Shown here one piece after another: positions 41,701 through 53,067 of a stretch of 64,000 bases of DNA. How positions within the stretch are numbered: the stretch's first letter is position 1; the number at the start of each line of letters is the position of its first letter. This DNA comes from Bryoerythrophyllum caledonicum. Taxonomy: Eukaryota > Streptophyta > Bryopsida > Pottiales > Pottiaceae. The stretch lies in assembly GCA_963971425.1 (NCBI GenBank), contig OZ020518.1, positions 7,481,989-7,545,988 on the forward strand, given 5' to 3'. The notes under the pieces were generated by a model. That model saw only the letters and a list, made by a program, of their open reading frames with translations. It did no database searches and had not been told where the DNA came from. A program made the translations under genes and the position numbers.

Positions 41701-43100
41701 TCAAAATTTCCCAATACATTTATGTTTGAAATTAAGAAATAATTTTTGAAACATAAATGCATGTAAACAGAAAAACACCATTTGATTGTTAGAAATTATA
41801 CATGTGTTATGACATGTATTTACATTTTCCACATTAATTATTTGAATTTCTAGAAAATTTAGACATGATACAATAGCTAATTTTTATGCTAATAGACATG
41901 ATACAATATCGTAATTTTCATACTACATCTTTTTATACAAAGTAATGTGAATCTTTTTTATATATGATGTATAATTATTTATGATGAAATACGTGCATTA
42001 TTTAGATTCAATAACATTTCTAAGAAATCATGAATTTTGTGTACTATAAGAAAATTCTAGTATGTATTTTTTCTCAAGTTGGCTCTTATGTTTTAGAAGA
42101 ACAAGATACTCAATTACTAACCTTATAAAATGACCCTAAAAAATGGGAAATTTACAATTCTTTGTCTTTAATTCTGAATTCATCAAAAAAAATCCACTCT
42201 ATTACTTCACTTTGATTTTTCCAGGTTCTTATTTATCATTGTGACATCTTTAATTAGGTTTGAAGACAGATGCTCCACACAAAGCTTGTACATATTAGTA
42301 CTTTAATATGAAGCGATGTGTACCTACTAATGTTGCACAAAGGGCATGCATTGTCCCATCTCTCCTCTGTGCAGTCTTCAAGCAAAATTTCTATCATTAA
42401 TGTAAAATTTGTACTTTTTAGCTTTTTAATTAAGATGATTTGTGGAACCTTTAAACTTCATGGAAATATTTAAATAGAAATAATGACCGCATACTTAAAT
42501 GATGGAATTGAAGCATGTAGCAGATTGTCACGTCTCGTCTTGCCAAAAAGCCTGGGTGAATGAGATATCATAATGAATTCTTACGTTGTACATCTACTTG
42601 ACTGGTAGAATGAGATATCATAATAAGTTCTTACGTTGTACATCTACTTGACTGTAGGATTGTGAGGACGAGACGTTCCTATAATGCAAATATGCCAAAA
42701 GATAATAATGAATAGGGGTAGGTAGAGAGGTAACATTCAAAAGATGAACATGAATTCACAGTGTCATTTCCAACTTCTAGTTCATTACGGATCCCATATG
42801 AAAATGAAAGTTGTTGAAGTGGAGGAACCTATGAGCTGGACAAACATGGCATATTAGCCATATTCATACATTGTGCCAGAAGGCAACTGCTTGCCAAGAT
42901 AAGCTCTAGCACCATCTTATATGCTCCAGCTTGGCACTTCTAATCTGCCAAAGCTATCAATTTTACAGACAAAATCCAACAAAACAACCTACAAAAATGT
43001 CATATCCACCTCGTGAATAAGATAAAATAAAAAGATAAAAAAAACTTCCTTCCTCATACAAACCATCTAACAATAGTAACTCCCTTTTAGTTGTGAAACT
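38749..43100. repeat. AT-rich repeat-derived DNA with a diverged duplication
   Basis: No gene. The stretch 39140-39480 (gtaggtgaacctctt, gatgccgaaact, ggcttggaaaag, aggttcaagcc) recurs diverged at 40040-40290. A neighbouring piece (aaagagagctgaaatccatg) occurs at 39530-39610 and 39970-40025, so a block of several hundred bp was duplicated long ago. A 51-bp tandem duplication containing gagatatcataat and cttacgttgtacatctactt lies at 42557-42656, between cgtctcgtc (42532) and gacgagacg (42666). The rest, 40300-42500, is featureless and low in GC. Confidence 0.6.
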
Positions 43101-44391
43101 ATCTTCATTAATTCAAATTTTAATCTAACCTCTGCCTTTCCATGGATTACCATAAAATCATTCACTACATTGACAATCTTCCTGAATTTGATAGGTTAGA
43201 ATATATTCTATGTAAAAATATATCAAATATCTTCATTCATGCTATTATTTTCCTAACCTCCAGTCTCAATAAAAATCTCCCTCTACAACAGCCCCGATTA
43301 TCGTACCAAAAGTTACCATATTCTCCCAAATCCACCCCTCATATCTACCACAAGAATAGATAGCTCTCTTAACAACAACATTTTCATGAAGTGTAACCAT
43401 AAAAGTGTGACCATTTTCTTTGGTCACGGCTCTTGGTCCATTGAATAAACGGGTGGGAGGGACCCTGTTCACACAGGAGCTGTAATAGTTCTCTGCAAGC
43501 CAGGCTTTGGTGAAGTATTTGCACCAAGTAAGGCAGTCGGTTACTGGTAAATATTCCAAGTGAGGTGGGCTCAGCTCCAAATCAAGGGTAGAGACGAGAG
43601 AGAGTCAGATCAGCAGGACTTGCCTCTGCTTGCCTCCCTGACAAACCTTGTGTGAATTAACTAAAAAATCCTGCAGGTCTTCATTAACATAGTACATGCT
43701 AGTAAGGACTGGTATATGACCCTGATAACCTCTGGTAAGTCAAGTACCTCCTTATTTTCTCTCCTGCAGCCCCCAGCCCCTTCTTCAGGCCTCCAGCGCT
43801 GGCGGCTCCTGCCATTTCAAGCCTCCACTTTTCTTCATCTGAGGAGGATCCATTTCAAGCTCACACAGACACCTCAGTTGCGAAAGATCTAGACTGTTTG
43901 CAGATACTGAAGCTATTCGAGAAGGCTGGAGTTTGGTTCTCTGAGCTGAGGTTTATTGATCTAGACATGTGCAGACGGTTGGAGTTTGGTTATTTTCCAG
44001 CTGAGGTCTCGTGTAGCTACAGAGGTTTAAACATTTGAGAAGGCTGGAGTTTGATTTTCCATCAGAGAGTTGAGTGTTTTGTGGAGGTAGTGTGAAGTGA
44101 GTGCCAGACTCTATTGCGTCTAATGGAGACGAGGTGTAGGTGCAGCAATAGCAATCTTGAGAAGCCAATGAAGAAGTGGGAGAGGTAGAAGTGGTGGGTT
44201 GACTCACAGGCATGGCGCTTGGTGACTCTTGAAATTTTCTCCTGTGCTGAGGTTCTTCTTCACTGGTTTGGAGAGGTGATGGTCTTCAAGGCGCACAGTG
44301 ACGTTGAGTGAGTTTCTCTGCTAGTGTTGAGCTTTGGAGAGGGAACTAGTGACGTTGTGTTGTTGATTCCAAGCTGGCAGAAATAGAAGCC
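43101..44391. other. No confident gene; probable upstream region of the RING gene
   Basis: GC rises from about 43.4 kb. Paired cttgagaagg/gctggagtttgg words repeat at 43915-44060. A leader exon for the RING gene may lie here, but no start before 44392 is supported. Confidence 0.4.
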
Positions 44392-45743
44392 ATGATTGGG
44401 ACCCCCATTGCCTTTGGCCTGACCATGATCGTGTGCTTCACGCTCTTCTACTATTACTGGCGAATCCGGCAGCTCCGAGCGCGCCTTCTATCTGCTCAAA
44501 TGGCCCCAGTTCAGGAACTCGACTATCCGGTGAGTTGAAGTGAAACTCTTCAAGGTGTTGAAGGTGTTGAATTATTTCATTGGTTGAGTTCAGAGAGTAA
44601 CTTGCCTTTGCTTTCTGTGTCCACAGGTTGAATTCGGAATTGGGAAGAACGTCGTGGAGACCTTCCCGACTATCAAAGCGTGCGAGCTCAAGTGCACTGC
44701 TTCAGAAGACCTACAGTACGTGTTTTCATGGCCTATTAGTCTTGGTTTGGGTTAGGTCGGGTGTGGTTTAAAGCTATATTAAAAATGGAAGAGCTGTTGA
44801 AATAGTAAAAGCTAAAGATCAGCAGCAGATATACGTACCTCAAAAATGTGTCATGGATGGTTGCTTTCTTGACATGAAGTTCAGTGACTCTTCTCTTCCG
44901 CTTATTTACTATAAATGTGACTTTCCAAGTAAAATGAGTTAGGTCTCTTAATCTGATAGCTTTAAAGCAAGACAAAATAGGAAAGTTTTTGTAACAATTT
45001 GTGCACTCAGGTGTCCAATATGCCTCGTGGAGTATGAGGAGTGGGAAGTGCTGCGACAGCTTCCCTTCTGTGGTCACATCTTCCACACTCTCTGTGTGGG
45101 AGCCTGGTTTGAGAAGCAAACAACGTGCCCAGTCTGCCGCATGAGCATGTCAGAACTCACGGAGTCGTTTGGAGAGCCTCTGGTTGCCGAGAGCGTACGA
45201 ATGCATTGCAGACGAAACATCATCCCCCCTGCGGACGTAACGGTGGAGGTAGGACCTGACCCATCCTGGATGGTGGTCAACCGCCGTCTGCCGATGTCTA
45301 CCCCATCGGCGCCTGCCACAACCGAAGGCACTCTCGCCTCAAGTGAAACTGAAACAAGCCAACCGAAAAGTGAAGATGTGCAGGTATGCGAGTCTGCAGA
45401 TTTTCATGTTGTAAACGTACCTCAAGAACAGACATGCTCCAAATGCAAAGCCACAACGAAGCCGAACAAAATTGAGCCTGAAGCGCAGCAACAGCCAGAT
45501 GTATCAATCCAGGGAGTGAAAACAGAGGAAAGCATTGAAGAAGCGAGTTCTCAGGAAATTAGCGGGTGGAATGAGATGCCCACGATACCTGATGGTAGCT
45601 GCGATTCTGATCCTGGCTTAACTTCAGCAAACGCTCAAGAGGATGTGCAGATCACGGCCGGATCATTTAAGTTTCAACCAGTTCTAAGTCAGTCATCTGC
45701 AGGTGTAAATGGTTCCAGATGTTACCCCATACCTGAAGCATAA
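44392..45743 (+). CDS. ATL-like RING-H2 E3 ubiquitin ligase
   Basis: Exons 44392-44529, 44627-44715 and 45011-45743 join in phase to 319 aa. The short N-terminus carries one membrane segment (residues about 6-22, FGLTMIVCFTLFYYYW) followed by basic residues. The RING-H2 spans Cys77-Cys118: C77, C80, C96, H98, H101, C104, C115, C118, with Trp108 and Pro116 where ATL proteins have them. The C-terminal 190 residues are Ser/Glu/Gln-rich and look disordered. ATL ligases transfer ubiquitin from an E2 to substrates at endomembranes. The usual GLD motif is not obvious; FPTIKACEL at about 58-66 takes its place, so this is ATL-like rather than a certain ATL member. Confidence 0.9.
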
Positions 45744-46447
45744 TCCATACCTGAAGCATTTCCGTCAAGAGCTCCAAAATTTCTGGCTATCCGAGTCAGA
45801 ATAAACGCCACATTTGTAAGGAGTTGCCGTAGGGAAAACTGTAAATTTAGGAACTTGTCTTCTGTCTCGTTCGTTCGTCTCCTAAGAAACCACCATTGCA
45901 GTCTCGTAGTGCAAATGCTGAGACTAGGTGAGCGGGTTGTTGCGGCTATCTCTGATCTTCAATGTTCTGTATTTGTTGGAAACCAAATCACTGGGTCATC
46001 CTGTAATGTCAAATGTAATAACCAGAAATTTTCGCTGAAACTTCACCCTGTGCAAAAAACATTACTTGATTCCATGTCACGTACTATCTCCAAGCTCCTG
46101 GTTGTCGAAATTTGGCGGTCATATTCGAGGCGATCAGTCCACAGTGACTAAGTTTATCGAAATAAAGGAAACCGAGCAAAGTACAAAGGACAGCTACAGT
46201 TGTACACGCGTGGTTCAGGGGGCGAGCGTCACCTTTACCACGAGTCTGATCCCTCTCAAGTGCATGAATTCCTACCACCAGCCATACAACTTCGTTTACT
46301 TCTCATCGCCTCCCTGCACACAGATTACACACCTGACTTGCCTAATTTCCGACAACAGATGAAATTTTCTCTGCGGAGCTTGTCTTGCATGCCTTACCGA
46401 ATGTGGTTACCGCACCAAAGACATAGCAAGTGTAGCTCAAGAACAAA
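45744..46447. other. 3' flank of the RING gene and upstream of the pseudokinase gene
   Basis: No gene seen. The first 400 bp are probably the RING 3' UTR. The remainder, up to ATG 46448, should hold the promoter of the LRR gene; no box is convincing. Confidence 0.4.
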
Positions 46448-49213
46448 ATGGCATTCACTTTGAGGTCTCCCGAAATGGGCAGTCCTAGTTATGCGCACCT
46501 GGCCTTGTGCAATATCATAGCGATCTGCGTTTCGTCTTCGTTAGCTTTGAGATTGGTACCATATGAGCCTCCTCCGTTAGCACCAGACGTCATCACGCTC
46601 CTCGCGCTGAAAGAAGCGCTTGACAATCCCATAACCCCCACGCTCACCACATGGAACACCGCCACACCGCTCTGCGCATGGAAGGGAGTAACCTGGTCAC
46701 ACGAGGGGAGCTTCCCGTTCAACTGCGACTGGGAGTCATACACACTCGCCTACACTTACGCAACCGACATGGGCGCCGTGGCAACGAGCTTATCTCTTCC
46801 CTCCGCCAACCTCACTGGAGCTTTGAGCCCTGTGATTGCCCATCTCTACGAGCTCAAGGAGCTCATCCTGGGAGGCAACAAGCTGAGCGGCCCCATCCCG
46901 GAGGAGCTTGGCAACAGCGCCAGCCTGACCGTCGTCTCTCTGGAGCAGAACCAACTCACAGGGCCCATCCCAGGGAGTATCTGGAACCTCTGCCGGAACA
47001 TGAAGCTCAACGCGTTGCTGCTCCATGAGAACAACCTGAGTGGCCCCATTCCTGAGCCGCTGGGCGGATCAGGCACCACCTGCTCACACCTCGTCAACCT
47101 GACGCTCGCCAGCAACGACCTCTCCGGGTTCATCCCACCCTTCATAGGCAACTTTGTCAACCTCTCCTGGCTTGACCTGAGCCACAACAAGTTCACTTAT
47201 GTCATCCCTGGGAGCTTCGGAAATCTTAGGAAATTGCATGCGTTCAGCGTTGCAGGGAACCATCTCATGGGTCCGATCCCTCAGTTTGAGGCGTCATTTG
47301 GTCCCGCAGCGTTTGAGGGGAACTCACCTTGGCTGTGTGGACCTCCGTTGGCAACGCCGTGTGTTCGTTCACCAGCGGCTTTGGCAACGCACCGGCGTCG
47401 TAGGGGGATGAGTCCAACTGCTATCCTCCTCCTCATTGCTGCTGTGGCGGTGTGCATCGTGCTGATTTTTTACGCTATTTTTCACCTTACCACATTGTCG
47501 ATGTTCAAGATGTTGCTGACGAAACTGCACCTGCTTCCTGCGAGCAAAGGGGTTGATGAGGTGGTGAAGTTTCCACAAGGGAAGCTGGTGCAGTTCTATG
47601 AGGGCGGCGGGGGTACCCTAACGGCGGAAATTGTCTTGAAATCTGCCAGTGAGGTGAGAAGCTATTAAATTGTGGCACTCAAATGGCGTTTGTTTGCGAT
47701 GTGACCTGAAGTTTGAATAAGATACCCCCTCTTTTGAACTGAATTGAAATCAGCTCTAAATAGTTCCCACTTGATCTAAAATCAGCTCATAGGAGAGAAA
47801 GAGGGTTAAATTTCATGGTTGATCCCATGCAAATTCTACGGCTAGAACTACTGTGACTTGAATTTAGAGACCACCAAGCTCTTCCATTAACTTAATTCAA
47901 GGAATGACCACCAGGCTCTTCTGTTAATCTAATAATTATTTGGAGTGAGAAAAAAGTAGTAAAAAAGAGGGGTGGTCTTATTGAAACATTGGGTGACTAA
48001 AGAAAATACTCTAGTACGGAGAGTAGTTTAGCAAACAGAGCACTTACGTGTGAGTTGGCATGTTGTGGATGTAGTTGTTGGAGGAGACGAGCTACGGCAA
48101 GAACTACCGGGTTTGGTTGCCCAGCAAGCACATGTTGTCGCTCAGCTTGTTCAAAGACGACATCACTAGAGATGAACCCGAGTTTCTGCAAGCAGTCCTA
48201 CGATTGGCGGTCATTAAGCACTCCAACCTTGTCGCACAGCGAGGCTATTACTTAAGTCGCCAAAATAAGAAACTGCTCATCTACGATCACGTCATTGGGA
48301 AAACCCTCGCTGATATCATTCATGGTAAGTGTTATCAGAATCATCACCAAAAGAATCAATATAAATGCAGCCTATTCTAATTCTAGTATTTGTTGCAGGA
48401 GAGTGTACCTTGAGCTGGCAACAGAGGCACAACCTTGCTCTTGACATCGCCCACGGACTCGCTCACTTGCACCTCCAGCCATCAGTTCCACTTGTGCATG
48501 CGAATCTGAAGTCTTCCAACATACTCGTCGATGGAAATTACAACGCCCTCCTAACAGGTTACGGACTCCACCTCCTTGTCACTCCTGCAGCAGTCAAAGG
48601 CATCTTTCTTGACACAACCGATGAGGGGTAAGTGCTCTAGATTGCAGACTCAATTCTATGCCGAACTTAAATCTCAAAACAATAGGACTACTTATGTCCA
48701 CAAGAGAAACTGACTCCTGACGTGTCTCGCAGATACAAAGCTCCTGAATTGAGAAAATCAAGGAAACTTTCTACACACATTGACGTCTTCAGCTATGGCA
48801 TCGTCCTTCTTGAGATTATGACAGGAAAGAAACGAGGAAAGGCCCCAGGCAGTGTTCTCCAGGAGATTGTGAAGGCTGCCGATGAAGAGGAAAGGCTGCA
48901 TGATGTGTTAGATCTCGAGCTGCTGAAATCAACGCCAACAGAGAATGGACTACTTGAGGTGAATTACTCATTCATTCGCAGTACGTACAGATTCAAAACA
49001 CATGTTATTTTCAGAGTTTTTTCCTGCTTACCTGAAGTAGAGCTCTTTGATTAAAAATTGTTCCAATGATGTTTGCAGACATTGAAACTCGCAATGGATT
49101 GCTGCGCACCTTCACCTTCACTAAGGCCACCAATTAGTGACGTCGTCCAGAAGCTTGAAGACATTAAATTAAAGTTCTTGACGGATACTAAAGAGTCATC
49201 ATGCGAGATATAG
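46448..49213 (+). CDS. LRR receptor-like pseudokinase
   Basis: Exons 46448-47653, 48075-48324, 48399-48627, 48733-48958 and 49079-49213 keep phase and give 681 aa. Signal peptide at about residues 20-34, an LRR N-cap (TTWNTATPLCAWKGVTW), five to six plant LRRs (LILGGNKLSGPIPEELG and relatives), an 'AFEGNSPWLCGPPL' cap, a membrane helix at about 323-344 and a kinase-like domain from about 390. Catalytic residues are missing: the ATP-binding Lys position reads MLSLSLFKDD, the catalytic loop is HANLKSSNIL (no Asp) and the DFG site reads GYGLH. It is therefore a pseudokinase, like many plant RLKs related to At5g/At2g 'inactive' LRR-RLKs, probably acting as a co-receptor or scaffold at the plasma membrane. 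The intron between LRR and kinase exons is normal for this class. Confidence 0.9.
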
Positions 49214-49962
49214 ATTTGACGGCACGTAAAACGTAAACAGATGACAGGCTTATAATAGGGCAATTTCTGAACCATCTACACCCATCTTGCCACTTCAACT
49301 TCAGAAGAAAATACATGCGCTGTGAACAGTGAAGATGAGTGGAAAAATGAGCACTTGGCTTTTACTACATTACACTGGTGACTGTACATGGGAGCCTTGC
49401 AGGCTCCATAACCCACTGGATTGCTACAAAGTTGAAAGATTACTTAGCCTAAAGTCGGGGGCAAGATACCAATCAAAAGGAAGTCCGTCAGGGTTTCCAG
49501 TTCGAATCGATTGGTCCCGTCCTACTCGTCTTTTTCGTGTGTAGGAGCCCCATGAGTACTGGATTGCCATCCTGTACATAACGTGGGAGTTGGTTAGAGG
49601 TCGAAATATGACATTGCAAACCTTGGTACTCGCATTCGTCAATAAGCCACTACAAGATGATATGTACGTCTCGAAGATAAATATCTCACCAGCAAGGAGT
49701 GTGTCCAAGATCGATCATAGTAGGATATTTCATTGAGATGATTGCCTAACTCACCAGATAACAACAGAAACGCAGGAGATGAAAGTGAAGATCCCCGCAG
49801 TCACCACGGATTTTGATGCAAATTTCACCCACCTGAAATCAGAACCCACAGGAACCAAGCCTTTAGCGATTCATGGAGAAAAATGTGCTTGCAAGAAAAT
49901 GGGCGGTTTTGCAAATTCCTTCAATAATAACTGTACAATGGCCGTTATGAGAATGGAGATGC
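49214..49962. other. No gene seen
   Basis: Convergent 3' ends of the pseudokinase (plus) and ORAI-like (minus) genes. A tRNA B-box-like agttcgaatc at 49498-49507 has no matching A box. Confidence 0.5.
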
Positions 49963-52341
49963 TTACCCTACAACAATAAGACTGCACACAAAGGCAGAAA
50001 CACCTGCATAGCATGAGGTTCGAAAATCAGGATGTCAATGATATGCTCGCACAGTTCACGTTTAACACCGCAGGCAAACAGCAGGTTCATCTAAAAATAA
50101 TTCAAACACCAAGGATCAAAACGAAAATTTTCTACGAAGGAAAACAAAGGATTTCAATTATTTACAAAGCAACCGTTGCATGAATAACTAAATGAATGAA
50201 TAAATAAATGTTTAATTACATATTCAACTCTACTGAGGTGAACCTGCTGTTTAAATATAGCAGTGCCATTCAAAAATAAATGGAAGTATCTGAATAAAAC
50301 GTAAAATAAGAAATGTATCGTTCAGAATGCCTAGAAAAGAGACTTTCAAGAATATGACATACCAAATGAGAAGCATAAAAAGGCTCGCTGCCAGCTCTTT
50401 TCACACCTGCCCAGGGATCACGTAACCATCAGAATTACATGCGAAGTTCACAGTAGAAAAAATAGGTACATCAATTACCTCAACTCCCAAAAGGCCTCCA
50501 ATGTGCGCTTTGGACATGGAGGCCGGTCCCCCAGCTGAAAGTTCAAGCAGAAGTCACGACATTGAAACATGAACTCTTCTTCGGCTACCTCGTTCACGTA
50601 CAGCCTCCCCATCTTTACAATGCTCCCCAAGATAAGAGTGCATGTCACCATGGATATGACCATCATACCTTCCTGTAACGCGAGGATCATTTCATCTCCG
50701 TTGAGTTCATTGTAAAGTCGTTCAAACTTTCAATAAGATACCTCACTTCTGATTTATAAAACTTTTTATTTGTTCATTCTTAATAGTCATTAGATATGGA
50801 AGAGCTTGGTGGTCATGAATCCGCTTTTTTCTTCATTGAACTGATTATAAATGGTTTAGAGCTATTCGGGGCTGATTTTACTAATTAAAAATGAGAAAAG
50901 AGGTCACAATCCGTGGTATCTTTGCCTCACTTTACAAATAACTTCAGTGTCCTTAGCACTTTACGATTGACGTCTCCAGCAAACTGGTGTTCCTTGCAGA
51001 TATGAAATGAAAGCAAACTTACCACAAGAGCAGTGAGAACCCCATATGTACCAACCAACACCTGGTCACACCACAATCAATTGTGAGTCAGTCAAGCAAT
51101 TATCAAATGAAATCCATAAAATAGAAGAATTGACAAAAGCCTCACCAAGCTATAATCTGGCTTCAAAGAGAATTGCGTCAAAGTGACAGTTGCAAATCCA
51201 CAGAATAAAGCCGCCAAATTCGAGATTGCCTTCAGCTGATCGGACTTCTCCTCCACATCTCTCCTATTCCTTTCAACAAACCTGCTCAAAAAGAGGAAAT
51301 TTATAAGAAGGAACAGAAGATAGACCAAAACTTCCACTACCTTAGGCAACAAACAGGTTCATCTAAAAATCAAAGATGAAATCACTTGGAAGTTATTTTT
51401 TTTTAAACAGAAAAATTGCTTACATTGGCGGATTAAAATTAATCTACCAAGAGTTACATGCAATTGTTGCACTTCAAGTAAACATTAAATCTGCTGTTTG
51501 GCTGCGATATGATGAACTGAACCATGTGCAGGCAATGACAAAATAACAACCACCTTCAAAACCTAAAGCCATGTTGCTTCTGCATTCCCGAATTCAAACA
51601 AAATCCTGAACCCTGAAACCCCTAAACCCCGGGGTCATTTTAATAAAAAAACTCGACATGACATAAACCTCCAGAGAAAATCCTAAGCTCCGGGTAGAAA
51701 CAAATAAGCAAATAAAAAAAAAAATTCCAAGCCTGAAAAGAAAACCCTAAACCCCGGGAAAAATTTAAATAAGCTCGACAGCCTCTTCAAAACAAGAAAA
51801 GAATAGCCGAATGGAATTGCCCTTGCCTGAGCCAAAGAGCGCGCGCGTTCTCGAGATTCCGCTGCTCCATGTCTTCTTCTCGCCATCTGAAATCCATGTA
51901 GGCGCATGCCGTGAATCCAAATGCCTACAATCCTAATTCTCTCTAATGAATCCTAATCAATTCCCGGAACTCGAAGAAGAGAAAATGCTTGTAAGCCCCT
52001 GAAGATGAGAACAACAAAATCCAAATCGGCGTCTGCAATCCTAATTTCTTTGACGAATCCTGATCGATTTCCGGAACTAGAAGACGAGAGATGATTGCAA
52101 GCACCCGGAGGTGAGAAAAAAGATGCCGTGAGTGCAAATGTCTGCATTCTTACGCGTCTTTGAGGTCGCGGAGGGCGCTGAGGTGGAGCAGGTGCTGCGC
52201 CTCTTGCTGCATGAAGGCGACGTCCTCGTCGTGGTACTCCATGAGGCGGAGGTGCCAGGCGCGCTCCTCCTCGCGGCGCGCCTGGCTCATGCTCGAATCC
52301 CACGCCGTCATCACGGCCTGCGCCCTGGCAATCGTATCCAT
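49963..52341 (-). CDS. ORAI: ORAI-like (CRAC-type) calcium channel, seven exons
   Basis: Minus-strand exons 52341-52154, 51886-51827, 51281-51146, 51061-51023, 50672-50479, 50406-50363 and 50003-49963, all in phase, 233 aa. A helical charged N-terminus leads to DQLKAISNLAALFCGFATVT, which aligns without gaps to ORAI TM1 (human L86-K87-A88 ... G98-F99). Then come TM2 (VLVGTYGVLTALVEGMMVIS), the AEEEFMFQCRDF segment, the plant-type PPCPKRTLEAFWELRCE block, and TM4 (AFLCFSFGVSAFVCSLIVVG). ORAI hexamers form store-operated calcium channels in animals; plant homologues exist outside angiosperms and lack STIM partners. Oddities: the selectivity-filter Glu (human 106) is Gln119 here, exon 2 ends in a GC donor, and the protein stops right after TM4. 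The last exon is the least certain. Confidence 0.8.
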
Positions 52342-53067
52342 CTCTCTCTCTCTCCGCGCGTCTCTCCTGTCGCATAATCAATCAATCCATGAACTGCTGC
52401 GCATCCTCATCATCTCCGCAACACTAACTAACTAACTACGCAGCTGGAGATCATCCTGTGCATCCTACGAAAAATGACAAGAGTGAGTCAGGCATCATCG
52501 TGATGAACAACTTGTGTCACAATTCTCGAGTCTTGTCTTGTGGCGATGATTTTCACCAGTTTTTCAAAAGGAAGCTATCGAGGGCCTTCCCGCGGTGACA
52601 GGTGCATTAGTTTCTCACGGTTAAAGGGTTGAAGAACAACCTTGTTTTGCAGAAGGAGCTGATTGATTGCAAAGGGAGCCTTGTCGTCCACTGCAACTTG
52701 TTCCAAGCACAGATCTCGTCTTGTGTTTCCCCAGAGGATCAGTCGGCTTCACGTCTTCGACGTCGCATCCGACCATCCCGACCCAGTTTTTGTTTCACTC
52801 CCAGACTTCTAGTTTCCGAGGTTCACAGAATTCTTGCAAATCTAGAAACAAACAGATACAGTGCGCCGTGAGGTTGAGCCTCCAAATCTGTGAGAGGTCA
52901 GTGATCTGATGTGAGGAGAGGATTGATCGATCATCAGGACACCGGAGAAGCAGGATTGAGTAAAACAGAGCACCCCGGGGTGGAACGACTGTGGTGTGTG
53001 AGGGTTGATGAGAGAAGGTGCAGGATGTGGAGGGAGGATTGATTGATTGATTTACCGATCATTAGGT
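52342..53067. promoter_or_regulatory. Divergent promoter region between ORAI-like and AVT6-like genes
   Basis: 726 bp between two start codons pointing away from each other. A ctctctctctctc run lies just upstream of the ORAI-like start, and ttgattgattgattta precedes the transporter start. No TATA box is convincing. No other gene seen. Confidence 0.45.

Noticed and set aside
49440-49560. B-box-like agttcgaatc near the pseudokinase 3' end
   Set aside because: No A box at the right distance and no tRNA fold.
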